Source of the DNA: Betaproteobacteria bacterium
Lineage (GTDB): Bacteria; Pseudomonadota; Gammaproteobacteria; Burkholderiales; Usitatibacteraceae
Assembly: GCA_016720855.1 (NCBI GenBank)
Contig: JADKJU010000001.1
Span: 1,233,501 to 1,297,500 of the forward strand
Direction: 5' to 3'
DNA length: 64,000 nt
A model generated the notes under the pieces. That model had not been told where the DNA came from, searched no databases, and saw only the letters and a list, made by a program, of their open reading frames with translations. Every line of letters begins with the position of its first letter. The stretch's first letter is position 1. Positions 34,351 to 42,574 of the stretch are shown here, piece after piece. A program made the translations under genes and the position numbers.

Positions 34351-35313
34351 GTGGGCGCGCCCGAATACCGCGCGCCGCGCTGGCTCGCGAACGCGCACCT
34401 GCAGACCATCTACGGCTCACTGTTCGCCGCCCGGCCTGCGGTTCGCTATCGCCGCGAGCGCTGGGAGACGCCCGACGACGATTTTGTCGATGCCGACCAC
34501 GTCGATGGCCCGCCGGGCAGCCCCTGGGTCGTGCTGTTCCACGGCCTCGAGGGTTCCTCGGATTCCCCGTACGCCCGCACCCTCATGCACCGCGTGGCCG
34601 AGCGCGGGTGGCGCGGCACGGTCGTGCACTTCCGCGGATGCAGCGGCGAGCCCAACCGCCTGCCGCGCGCCTACCACTCGGGCGACGCCGACGAGCTGGA
34701 CTGGGTGCTGCGCCGCCTGCGCTCGCTCGCCGGGGATGCGCCCGTGTACGCGACCGGCATCTCGCTGGGCGGCAACGCGCTGCTCAAGTGGCTGGGCGAA
34801 CTCGGCGACGAGGCATCGCCCATCGTCACGCGCGCCGCGGCCGTATCGGCACCTCTCGACCTCATGGCCGCGGGCGAGGCGCTCGGGCAGGGCTTCTCGA
34901 TCGTCTATGCGAAGCACTTCCTGGCGACGATGAAGAGCCGCGCCGCCGCCAAGCACGCGCGCTTCCCGGGCAGCTTCGACCTTCAGGCCATGCGCGGTTC
35001 GAGGACCTTGCGGGAGTTCGACAACGTGGTGACGGCACCCCTGCACGGCTTTCGCGACACCGACGACTACTGGACGCGCGCCAGCTCCAAGCCGGTGCTG
35101 CGGCAAGTCGTGGTGCCCACGCTCGTGCTCAACGCCCGCGACGATCCCTTCCTGCCCGAGCGCGCCTTGCCCGCTCCGCAGGAGGTCTCGGCGGCGATCA
35201 AGGTAGAATTTCCGGACCGGGGCGGTCATGTCGCCTTCGTCTCCGGCGCTTTCCCCGGCCACATCGGCTGGCTGCCCGCTCGCCTGCTGCACTTCTTCGA
35301 CCACCAGGAATGA
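34351..35313 (+). CDS. yheT: YheT-type alpha/beta hydrolase
   Basis: 320 aa. The N-terminus YRAPRWLANAHLQTIYGSLF and VVLFHGLEGSSDSPYARTLM are diagnostic for the YheT/EMB8 family of predicted hydrolases. The nucleophile is in TGISLGGNAL near residue 139, the acid in LNARDDPFLP and the histidine in DRGGHVAFVSG. Substrate not established. The GTG start at 34351 abuts the gspN stop; a better start is not present. Confidence 0.9.
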   Translation: MGAPEYRAPRWLANAHLQTIYGSLFAARPAVRYRRERWETPDDDFVDADHVDGPPGSPWVVLFHGLEGSSDSPYARTLMHRVAERGWRGTVVHFRGCSGEPNRLPRAYHSGDADELDWVLRRLRSLAGDAPVYATGISLGGNALLKWLGELGDEASPIVTRAAAVSAPLDLMAAGEALGQGFSIVYAKHFLATMKSRAAAKHARFPGSFDLQAMRGSRTLREFDNVVTAPLHGFRDTDDYWTRASSKPVLRQVVVPTLVLNARDDPFLPERALPAPQEVSAAIKVEFPDRGGHVAFVSGAFPGHIGWLPARLLHFFDHQE

Positions 35314-35321
35314 GATTGCCC

Positions 35322-36704
35322 ATGGCCTCCCCCATCGCCCCCGAGATCTTCAAGGCCTACGACATCCGCGGCATCGTGGACAAGACCCTCACCGAGGAGG
35401 CGGCGGAACTCATCGGCCGCGGACTGGGCACGATGGGCGCGAAGAAGCGCGTCAAGCGCTTCATCGTCGGGCGCGATGGACGCCTGTCGGGGCCGCGCCT
35501 CGTCGCGGCGCTCACGCGCGGCCTCAATGCGGCGGGCATGGACGTGACCGACATCGGCGTGGTCGCAACGCCGATGGTCTATTACGCGACGTACGAGCTG
35601 GGCACCGGCAGCGGCGTCATGGTGACCGGCAGCCACAACCCGCCCGAATACAACGGCCTCAAGATGATGGTCGCGGGCGACACGCTCGCCTCCGAAGCCA
35701 TCCAGGACCTGCGCAAGCTCGTCGAGAGCGGCAAGTTCGCCTCCGGCAACGGTTCGGCCGACTCTAAGGACATGAAGGCCGCCTATCTCGATCGAATCAC
35801 GGGCGACGTGAAGCTCGGGCGCCTCATGCGCATCGCCATCGACTGCGGCAACGGCTCGCCGGGGGCGATAGCACCGGCGCTCTACCGCAAGCTCGGCTGC
35901 GAAGTGCAGGAGCTTTTCTGCGAAGTGGACGGCAACTTCCCCAACCACCACCCGGATCCATCGCAGCCCAAGAACCTGCAGGACCTCATCCGCGCCGTGA
36001 AGGAGGGCCACGCGGAGGTGGGCCTCGCGTTCGACGGCGACGGCGACCGGCTCGGGGTGGTCACGAAGAACGGCAAGATCATCTACCCCGACCGCCAGCT
36101 CATGCTCTTCGCCGCCGACGTGCTGCAGCGCAACCCCGGCGCGCAGGTCATCTTCGATGTGAAGAGCACGCGCAATCTTTTCTCCTGGATCCGCGCCCAC
36201 GGCGGCGAGCCGGTGCTGTGGAAGACCGGGCACTCGCTCATCAAGGCGAAGTTGAAGGAGACCGGGGCGCCGCTCGCCGGCGAGATGAGCGGCCACATCT
36301 TCTTCAAGGAGCGCTGGTACGGCTTCGACGACGGCCTTTATGCCGGCGCCCGCCTGCTCGAGATCCTCTCGCGCGCGCCCGACGTGACGCAGGCGCTCGA
36401 GGGACTTCCCGATTCCATCTCGACGCCGGAGCTGCAGCTCGCGCTCGACAAGGAAGGCGAGAACCACGCCCTCATCGCGTCGCTGCAGAAGTCCGCCCGC
36501 TTCGAGGGCGCCACCGAAGTCATCACCATCGACGGCCTGCGCGTCGAATATCCCGACGGATTCGGCCTCATGCGCGCCTCCAACACCACGCCCGTCGTCG
36601 TGCTGCGCTTCGAGGCCGACACGGACGCGGCCCTCACCCGCATCCAGGACGATTTTCGCCGCGTGCTCGCCGCAGCGCGGCCCGGTGCCAAGCTGCCGTT
36701 CTAG
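35322..36704 (+). CDS. algC: Phosphomannomutase/phosphoglucomutase
   Basis: 460 aa, alpha-D-phosphohexomutase family. It interconverts hexose 1- and 6-phosphates to feed nucleotide sugars for LPS, exopolysaccharide or rhamnose. The catalytic phosphoserine is in VTGSHNPPEYNG near residue 104, the metal loop is FDGDGDRLG near 238, the sugar-specificity loop is GEMSGHIFF, and the phosphate loop is RASNTTPVVV. The start at 35322 gives MASPIAPEIFKAYDIRG; an ATG at 35310 overlapping the yheT stop is possible. Whether the in vivo substrate is mannose or glucose phosphate cannot be decided. Confidence 0.93.
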   Translation: MASPIAPEIFKAYDIRGIVDKTLTEEAAELIGRGLGTMGAKKRVKRFIVGRDGRLSGPRLVAALTRGLNAAGMDVTDIGVVATPMVYYATYELGTGSGVMVTGSHNPPEYNGLKMMVAGDTLASEAIQDLRKLVESGKFASGNGSADSKDMKAAYLDRITGDVKLGRLMRIAIDCGNGSPGAIAPALYRKLGCEVQELFCEVDGNFPNHHPDPSQPKNLQDLIRAVKEGHAEVGLAFDGDGDRLGVVTKNGKIIYPDRQLMLFAADVLQRNPGAQVIFDVKSTRNLFSWIRAHGGEPVLWKTGHSLIKAKLKETGAPLAGEMSGHIFFKERWYGFDDGLYAGARLLEILSRAPDVTQALEGLPDSISTPELQLALDKEGENHALIASLQKSARFEGATEVITIDGLRVEYPDGFGLMRASNTTPVVVLRFEADTDAALTRIQDDFRRVLAAARPGAKLPF

Positions 36705-36824
36705 ACGCCGTTCCAGGCGACTGGCCGCGGAGCACGCGCACTCGCCCTGCATCAGACGGGCGAGCGGCTCTGGGACCATTGGCACAGCGGCGGGTGGCGG
36801 GCAGCGGGCAGCGGGCAGCGAGGA
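36705..36824. other. Intergenic stretch with short GC-rich direct repeats
   Basis: No gene. It ends in a run of seven-base repeats (GCGGGCA, 36798-36820) that leads straight into the long inverted repeat. Confidence 0.5.
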
Positions 36825-36992
36825 GGGGTGAAAACAAAAGTTGGCTGGGTTTTTTTTTGGTTTTGGCCAGGTCAAATTGCTTCCGGCATCGCTGTCCGAA
36901 ACCTCATCGGCATAGGCCATGGAGGCGACGTCAATGGCACCGTCATCTGGCCAAAACCAAAAAACAAACCCAGCCAACTTTTTTTTCACCCC
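36825..36992. repeat. 46-bp inverted repeat with 76-bp spacer (MITE-like)
   Basis: The left arm (36825-36870) and the complement of the right arm (36947-36992) both run from GGGGTGAAAA through GTTGGCTGGG to GGTTTTGGCCAG, and differ only in A- and T-run lengths. The spacer 36871-36946 has no gene. A+T-rich arms stand out from the surrounding GC-rich DNA. The structure resembles a miniature inverted-repeat element; I could not identify target-site duplications because the right side runs directly into an 11-bp tandem repeat. Confidence 0.8.
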
Positions 36993-37080
36993 GGAAGCTC
37001 CCCGGAAGCTCCCCGGAAGCTCCCCGGAAGCTCACCGGAAGCTCACCGGAAGCTCACCGGAAGCTCACCGGAAGCTCTCC
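36993..37080. repeat. 11-bp tandem repeat, eight copies
   Basis: Units begin GGAAGCT at 36993, 37004, 37015, 37026, 37037, 37048, 37059 and 37070. Early units are GGAAGCTCCCC and later ones GGAAGCTCACC. The 11-bp period is near one helical turn. It is not a CRISPR: there are no spacers. Confidence 0.9.
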
Positions 37081-37267
37081 GACGAGGTGCCGTCGCTCGA
37101 GCGCGAGAGGGAAGGCGGGCGCAATCACGGCTCGATCGTGGTGCGCTTCGGGGCGAATGCATCGGCTCGAGGGACGGATCTCCGGGCCGTTGCTTGACGG
37201 GCCGCAAACGTTTGTCTGCGCCCTGCCTTAGGATGAACGATCGACACGAATGCAGGGGAAGGAAGCC

Positions 37268-37750
37268 ATGGATCCGCGCCTGAAGGAACTGGTCGGCAAG
37301 TCCGTACTCGCCAAGGAACTCTCGGACGGCGACGTTGCGGTCGTGGCCGGCCTCGTCCGCCTGCACCGGCTGGAGGACGGCCAGGTCATCACGCCCGAAG
37401 GCGAACCCGACAGCCACATGCACGTGATCGTGAACGGGGCGCTGGCGGTTTCGCGGCCCGGGCCGGACGGCACTTGGGAGAACCTGCACGTGATGACCGC
37501 GGGCGACCTCGTGGGCGAGCTCTCCTTCCTCGACGGCACGCCGCGCTACGCGGCGCTGCGGGCCGTGGGCCAGACGGAGATCTTCAGCCTCGACCGCGCC
37601 GACATCGAGAGCCTCGTGGAGAAGCACCCGTGGATCGCCTACCGCATCATGCGCGCGATCGTCCGCTTCACGCACGGCCTGCAGCGCCGCCTGAGCATGC
37701 AGTCGGCCGAGCTCATGCACTACCTGTACAAGAACCAGGCCAAGTACTGA
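37268..37750 (+). CDS. Single cyclic-nucleotide-binding-domain protein
   Basis: 160 aa. Nearly the whole protein is one Crp-type cNMP-binding beta-roll: VRLHRLEDGQVITPEGEPDS, MHVIVNGALAVSRPG, and the phosphate-binding cassette region LVGELSFLDGTPRYAALRAV. In the cassette the usual Arg-Thr/Ser is PRYAAL, so an Arg is present. A helix follows (AYRIMRAIVRFTHGLQRR), but there is no DNA-binding domain. The ATG at 37268 follows GGGGAAGGA. Function unknown; a cAMP-responsive partner protein is one possibility. Confidence 0.85.
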   Translation: MDPRLKELVGKSVLAKELSDGDVAVVAGLVRLHRLEDGQVITPEGEPDSHMHVIVNGALAVSRPGPDGTWENLHVMTAGDLVGELSFLDGTPRYAALRAVGQTEIFSLDRADIESLVEKHPWIAYRIMRAIVRFTHGLQRRLSMQSAELMHYLYKNQAKY

Positions 37751-37754
37751 AGGA

Positions 37755-37832
37755 AAAACGGGGTCGGATGACTTTGCGGATGCGGTCCTGCGACGGCGGG
37801 ACACGAGCCGCAAAGCAATCCGACCCCGTTTT
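37755..37832. repeat. GGGGTCGGAT palindromic element, copy 6
   Basis: Arms 37755-37779 and 37808-37832 begin AAAACGGGGTCGGATGACTT and its near complement, with a few mismatches and a 28-base loop. It lies just after the cNMP-binding gene and before the nqr promoter region, in the right place to end the upstream transcript. Confidence 0.8.
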
Positions 37833-37847
37833 CTCGCGACAGGCCGG

Positions 37848-37861
37848 TTGATTCACGTCAA
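37848..37861 (+). promoter_or_regulatory. FNR/ANR-type operator upstream of nqrA
   Basis: TTGATTCACGTCAA matches the FNR/ANR consensus (TTGAT-N4-ATCAA) at nine of ten positions. Its centre is at 37854.5. A TACCCT at 37883-37888 is placed as a -10 box for a start near 37896, which puts the operator at -41.5, the class II activator position. nqrA begins at 37946. Confidence 0.6.
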
Positions 37862-37945
37862 TGGGCCGTCGGCCCGCTCCCCTACCCTTGCTACTGGACG
37901 GCGGAACGCCGAGCCGTTGCCCCCTGCACTGCACCCCCCAGGACG

Positions 37946-39304
37946 ATGCACACGATCAAGCGCGGGTTGGACCTGCCCATAGCCGGAAGCCCGATCCAGT
38001 CGATCGGTGACGGGCCGGCCATGTCCCGCGTGGCCCTGCTGGGGGCCGACTACGTGGGCCTCAAGCCCACGCTTCTCGTGCAGCCCGGCGACAAGGTGCT
38101 GCGCGGGCAACCGCTCCTCGAGGACAAGAAAACTCCCGGAGTGCGCTACACCGCACCCGCAGCGGGCCACGTGTTCGCGGTCCTTCGCGGCGAGAAGCGC
38201 GCTTTCCGTTCCCTGGTGATCGAGGTTTCCCCCGAGGACGGCCCCGATGCCCAGGTGGCGTTCGCAAACTGGAATGGCGCGCCGCCCGTCCAAGGCGATG
38301 GCGCCGCGCTTCGCGCGCTCCTCGTGGAATCGGGCCTGTGGACCGCGTTTCGCGTCCGGCCCTTCAGCCGCGTACCGGCACCCGAGGCGATCCCCGAGGC
38401 GATCTTCGTGACCGCCATGGATACGCGCCCGCTCGCGCCCAGGGTCGATGTCGCGCTGGCCGGCCGGGAAGAGGACTTCGCTGCCGGCATCCTCGCGCTG
38501 CGCGAGCTCACGCCCGGGCCGGTGTACGTCTGCCGCGAACCGGGGTCGGCGCTTCGCGTGCCGCGCGCCGAGCGCATTGAAATCGAGGAATTCTCGGGCC
38601 CGCACCCCGCGGGCAACGCCGGGACGCACATCCACTTCCTGCATCCCGTCGGGCACGGCCGAAGCGTCTGGCACGTGGGCAGCCAGGACGCGGCGGCCAT
38701 CGGACACCTTCTCGCCACGGGCAAGCTCGACGTTGCGCGCGTCGTATCGCTCGCAGGTCCCGGCGTCCTGCGACCGCGCCTCCTGCGAACGCGTCTGGGC
38801 GCGTCGATGGCGGAACTCACGTCCGGCGAGCTGGCTCCGGGCGAGCAGCGCATCGTCTCCGGCTCGGTGCTGGACGGGCGCGCGGCCACGGACGAAGCCG
38901 AGGCCTTTCTCGGCCGCTACCAGCAGCAGGTGAGCGTGCTGCCTGAAGGGCGCGATCGCGAGCTCTTCGGATGGATCGCGCCGGGCCGCGACAAGTTCTC
39001 CGTCGCAGGCGTGGTGCTGGGCGCCTTCGCGCGGGCGCGCAAGCGCGTCTTCACGACCACCACGAACGGCAGCCACCGCGCCATGGTGCCCATCGGCACC
39101 CACGAGGCGGTGATGCCCCTGGACATCCTGCCCACGTTCCTGCTGCGCGCGCTCCTCATGGGCGACGCCGAGCGGGCCGAGGCGCTGGGCGCCCTGGAGC
39201 TCGACGAGGAGGACCTCGCCCTGTGCACCTACGCCGACCCGGGGAAGAACGACTACGCGCCGATGCTTCGCGACGTGCTCCACCGGCTCGAGAGGGAAGC
39301 CTGA
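37946..39304 (+). CDS. nqrA: Na+-translocating NADH:quinone reductase subunit A
   Basis: 452 aa, full length. The start HTIKRGLDLPIAGSP and VALLGADYVGLKPTLLVQPGD are NqrA hallmarks; the C-terminal part has LGAFARARKRVFTTTTNGS and THEAVMPLDILPTFLLRALL. NqrA is the cytoplasmic subunit near the quinone site and has no membrane helix. It opens the nqrABCDEF operon; nqrB begins one base after its stop. Confidence 0.95.
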   Translation: MHTIKRGLDLPIAGSPIQSIGDGPAMSRVALLGADYVGLKPTLLVQPGDKVLRGQPLLEDKKTPGVRYTAPAAGHVFAVLRGEKRAFRSLVIEVSPEDGPDAQVAFANWNGAPPVQGDGAALRALLVESGLWTAFRVRPFSRVPAPEAIPEAIFVTAMDTRPLAPRVDVALAGREEDFAAGILALRELTPGPVYVCREPGSALRVPRAERIEIEEFSGPHPAGNAGTHIHFLHPVGHGRSVWHVGSQDAAAIGHLLATGKLDVARVVSLAGPGVLRPRLLRTRLGASMAELTSGELAPGEQRIVSGSVLDGRAATDEAEAFLGRYQQQVSVLPEGRDRELFGWIAPGRDKFSVAGVVLGAFARARKRVFTTTTNGSHRAMVPIGTHEAVMPLDILPTFLLRALLMGDAERAEALGALELDEEDLALCTYADPGKNDYAPMLRDVLHRLEREA

Positions 39305-39305
39305 C

Positions 39306-40546
39306 ATGAGCGCCCTCGAGAAGCTCCTCGAGAAGGCGGGCCAGCCGTTCGGGCCGGGCAAGCCGCTTCGGCGCTTCCACGCGCTCTTCGAGGCGGCGGA
39401 CACCTTCGCCCTGACGCCGCCCACGGTGACGACGGGCGCCACGCACGTGCGCGACGCGCTGGACCTCAAGCGCATGATGATGCTCGTGATCATTGCGATG
39501 CTGCCCTGCATCTTCATGGCGATGTACAACACGGGGCTGCAGGCGAACCTCGGCATCGACCCGGGCAAGGTCGCCTCGCTGGCGGGCTGGCGGCACGACG
39601 TGATGCGACTCGCCGGCGTGGGCTACTCGCCGGAAAGCTTCTCGGCCTGCCTCTTCCACGGTTCGCTCTATTTCCTGCCGCTCTACCTCATCACGATGGT
39701 CGTCGGCATCACCTGGGAGGTGCTCTTCGCGATCGTGCGGCGCCACGAGGTGAACGAGGGCTTCTTCGTCACCGGCATGATCTTCCCGCTCATCTGCCCC
39801 CCACGCTGCCTCTGTGGGAGGCGGCGCTGGGCATCAGCTTCGGCGTGGTGGTGGCCAAGGAAGTGTTCGGCGGGACGGGCATGAACTTCATCAACCCCGC
39901 GCTCGCGGCGCGCGCGTTCGTCTTCTTCGCCTATCCCGGCGACATTTCCGGCGACCAGGTCTGGGCAGCCGTCGCACCCGCCGCGGCGATCGACGGCTAC
40001 TCCGGCGCCACCCTGCTCGGGCAGATGCGCCAGATGACCACCCCCTTCGAACAGCAGGGATTCTCCTGGTGGAACGCGTTCGTCGGCCTCGAGAAAGGCA
40101 GCCTCGGGGAGACCTCTGCGCTCGCCTGCCTCGCCGGCGCCGTCTTCCTCGTCGCCACCGGCGTGGGCTCGTGGCGAACCATGGCGGGCGCCGTGGCAGG
40201 CACGGCGGCCATGGCGGGCCTGTTCAATGCCATCGGCTCGACGACCAACCCGTGGTTCGCAGTGCCCTTCTGGTGGCACATGGTCCTGGGTGGCTGGGCG
40301 TTCGGGATAGCGTTCATGGCCACCGACCCGGTGACCTCCCCGTTCGCGGAAGGCGGCAAGCTCGCCTACGGCTTTCTCATCGGGGTCCTCGTCGTGCTGA
40401 TCCGGGTGGTGAACCCGGCGTACCCGGAAGCGGTGATGCTCGTGATCCTCTTCATGAACGTCATGGCCCCGCTCATCGACTTCGGGTTCGTGAAGGCCAA
40501 CATCGACCGGCGGGCGCGCAGGGCAGGCAGTCATGGCAAGGCTTGA
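39306..40546 (+). pseudogene. nqrB: Na+-NQR subunit B, single-base frameshift
   Basis: The first part (39306 to about 39800) reads MSALEKLLEKAGQPFGPGKP through FVTGMIFPLICP, and the rest continues in the +2 frame as GVVVAKEVFGGTGMNFINPA. A run of six C at 39797-39802 would restore the frame as seven (ICPPTLPLWEAALGISFG). Corrected length is 413 aa, normal for NqrB. The flavin-threonine motif SGAT is intact (IDGYSGATLL), as are the membrane helices. As written, the product stops at 39884. It could be a real mutation or a sequencing error in a homopolymer. The 3' end overlaps nqrC by 14 bases. Confidence 0.88.
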
Positions 40547-41318
40547 CTCCCCCCGCTACACGATCCTCTTCGCCGCGGCGGTGTGCGTGGTGTGCGCCCT
40601 CATGGTATCGGTGGCCGCCGTGTCGCTGCAGCCCCGGCAGAAGGCCAATGCGCGGCTCTACATGGAGAAGAACGTGCTCCTCGCCGCCGGCCTGCTGAAG
40701 CCCGGCCAGGAAGTGACGATCAAGGATGTCGAGAAGTTCTTCGAGAAGGACGTCCGGGCGCGCCTGGTGGAGCTCTCCACCGGGGACCTCCTGCCGGAAG
40801 GCAGAATGGACGCCCGCGCCTACGACCAGCGCGGCGCGCGCAACGAGCCCGGCCAAAGCCGCGCCGCGCCGGCGAACACCGCGGGCGTCGGGCGCCTGCC
40901 CCGGTACGGCGTGGCCTACTTCGTGATGAAGGGCGACCGGGCGGAGCAGGTGGTGATCGCCATCGAGGGCCTGGGGATGTGGGGGACGGTCTATGGGTTC
41001 CTGTCGCTCGACCGCGACACCCTCGCCGTGCGCGGCCTCACCTATTACGACCAGAAGGAAACGCCGGGCCTGGGAGGGGAGATCGGCAATCCCGCCTGGC
41101 AGGCCCTGTGGGTCGGCAGGCACGTCTATGACGAGAAGGGCGTGCCGCGCATCACGGTGGTCAAGGGGCAGGCGGGACCGCCGGACAAGGACCCGCTGCA
41201 CGTAGACGGGCTGTCGGGCGCGACCATCACCAGCAAGGCCATCACGCGCCTCACGCAGTTCTGGCTTTCCGACGACGGCTACGGAAAGTTCCTCAGGCGA
41301 TTCAAGGAAACGGGCTGA
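40533..41318 (+). CDS. nqrC: Na+-NQR subunit C
   Basis: 261 aa. An N-terminal membrane helix (TILFAAAVCVVCALMVSVAA) anchors a periplasmic flavin domain. The covalent FMN site is SGATITS with the flavinylated Thr near residue 231, the target of ApbE encoded downstream. GLTYYDQKETPGLGGEIGN is a conserved NqrC/RnfG segment. Intact. The ATG lies inside the end of nqrB; nqrD follows two bases after the stop. Confidence 0.95.
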   Translation: MARLDSPRYTILFAAAVCVVCALMVSVAAVSLQPRQKANARLYMEKNVLLAAGLLKPGQEVTIKDVEKFFEKDVRARLVELSTGDLLPEGRMDARAYDQRGARNEPGQSRAAPANTAGVGRLPRYGVAYFVMKGDRAEQVVIAIEGLGMWGTVYGFLSLDRDTLAVRGLTYYDQKETPGLGGEIGNPAWQALWVGRHVYDEKGVPRITVVKGQAGPPDKDPLHVDGLSGATITSKAITRLTQFWLSDDGYGKFLRRFKETG

Positions 41319-41320
41319 GC

Positions 41321-41945
41321 ATGGACAAGCACCAGCGCGAAGCCCTCCTCGCCCCCATCCTTGCCAACAACCCCATCGGCGTGCAGGTGCTGGGCATCTG
41401 CTCGGCGCTCGCCATCACCACGCGCATGGACAAGGCGCTCGTGATGACGCTGGGCGTGCTGCTGGTCACGATGCTCGCCAACGTGGCCGTGAGCCTGGTG
41501 AGGAACCACACGCCCGGCTCGATCCGCATCATCGTGCAGTTGTCGATCATCGCCTCTCTCGTGATCGTCTTCGACCAGGTGCTGAAGGCGACGCTCTACG
41601 AGCTCTCGCTCGAGCTTTCCGTGTTCGTGGGCCTCATCATCACCAACTGCATCGTCATGGGCCGCGCCGAGGGCTACGCGATGCAGAACCCGCCGCTCGC
41701 CTCGGCCCTGGACGGCATCGGCAACGGGCTGGGCTACGGGCTGGTGCTGATGCTCACCGCGTTCATCCGGGAGTTTCTCGGCGCGGGAAAGGTGTTCGGC
41801 TTCGCGGTGCTGCCGCTCGTCAAGGACGGCGGCTGGTACGTGCCCAACGGCATGATGCTCATCGCGCCCTCCGGGCTCTTCATCATCGCCGGTCTCATCT
41901 GGCTGCTTGAAGGCCCTGAAGCCCGAGCTGCAGGACAAGGACTAG
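41321..41945 (+). pseudogene. nqrD: Na+-NQR subunit D, single-base frameshift near the C-terminus
   Basis: Six membrane helices, starting REALLAPILANNPIGVQVLG and with VFVGLIITNCIVMGRAEGYA, match NqrD. Near the end an extra T at 41907-41908 (CTGCTTGAAG) shifts the frame. Removing it gives WLLKALKPELQDKD and a TAG at 41943, five bases before nqrE, with 207 aa in total, normal for NqrD. As written the frame runs on to 42085 through nqrE. Only the last dozen residues are affected, so some function could remain. Confidence 0.88.
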
Positions 41946-41949
41946 CGGG

Positions 41950-42564
41950 ATGGAACACTACCTCAACATCGCGATCCGCTCGATCTTCCTCGAGAACATG
42001 GCCCTCGCCTTCTTCCTGGGCATGTGCTCGTTCCTGGCCTGCTCGAAGAAGGTGCAGACCGCGATGGGGCTTGGCGCCGCCGTGATCTTCGTGCAGGTGC
42101 TCACCGTGCCGCTCAACAACCTGATCCTGGTCCATCTGCTGAAGGAAGGGGCGCTGGGCTGGATCTCACCCGCGCTCGCCAAGGCCGACCTTACCTTCCT
42201 CGCCTTCATCCTCTTCATCGGCACGGTGGCCGCCGCCGTCCAGGTGGTGGAAATGATGGTCGAGAAGTTCGCGCCCGCCCTCTATTCCACGCTCGGCGTG
42301 TTCCTTCCGCTCATCGCCGTGAACTGCGTGATCCTCGCCGGCTCCCTCTTCATGCAGGAGCGCGACTACGGCTTCACAGAGAGCGTCGTGTACGGGATCG
42401 GGTCGGGGCTCGGCTGGGCGATCGCGATCGTCGCCATGGCGGCGGTGCGCGAGAAGCTCGCCTACTCGAATCCGCCGGCGGGCCTGCGCGGGATCGGCAT
42501 CACCTTCGTGGTCGCGGGCCTCATGTCCGTTGCCTTCATGATGTTCTCCGGAATCCAGCTCTGA
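41950..42564 (+). CDS. nqrE: Na+-NQR subunit E
   Basis: 204 aa, six membrane helices: MEHYLNIAIRSIFLENMALA at the start and SLFMQERDYGFTESVVYGIG later. The paired cysteines that hold the intramembrane iron cluster with NqrD are in FLACSKKVQTA and AVNCVILAGS. Intact and full length. NqrM, encoded at the end of the operon, is needed to load this iron. Confidence 0.95.
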   Translation: MEHYLNIAIRSIFLENMALAFFLGMCSFLACSKKVQTAMGLGAAVIFVQVLTVPLNNLILVHLLKEGALGWISPALAKADLTFLAFILFIGTVAAAVQVVEMMVEKFAPALYSTLGVFLPLIAVNCVILAGSLFMQERDYGFTESVVYGIGSGLGWAIAIVAMAAVREKLAYSNPPAGLRGIGITFVVAGLMSVAFMMFSGIQL

Positions 42565-42574
42565 CGGCGCGCCC

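Noticed and set aside
36993..37080. Possible CRISPR array
   Set aside because: Units are 11 bp and directly adjacent without spacers, and no cas genes are nearby; it is a simple tandem repeat.
36828..37283. Small ORFs over the inverted repeat encoding Trp/Phe-rich peptides
   Set aside because: Similar peptides appear on both strands purely because the DNA is palindromic, and no ribosome-binding site supports them.
39790..39810. Programmed frameshift in nqrB
   Set aside because: A C-run alone is not a usual slippery heptamer, no stimulating structure is evident, and nqrD and nqrF have similar single-base lesions at unrelated sequences; mutation or sequencing error is simpler.
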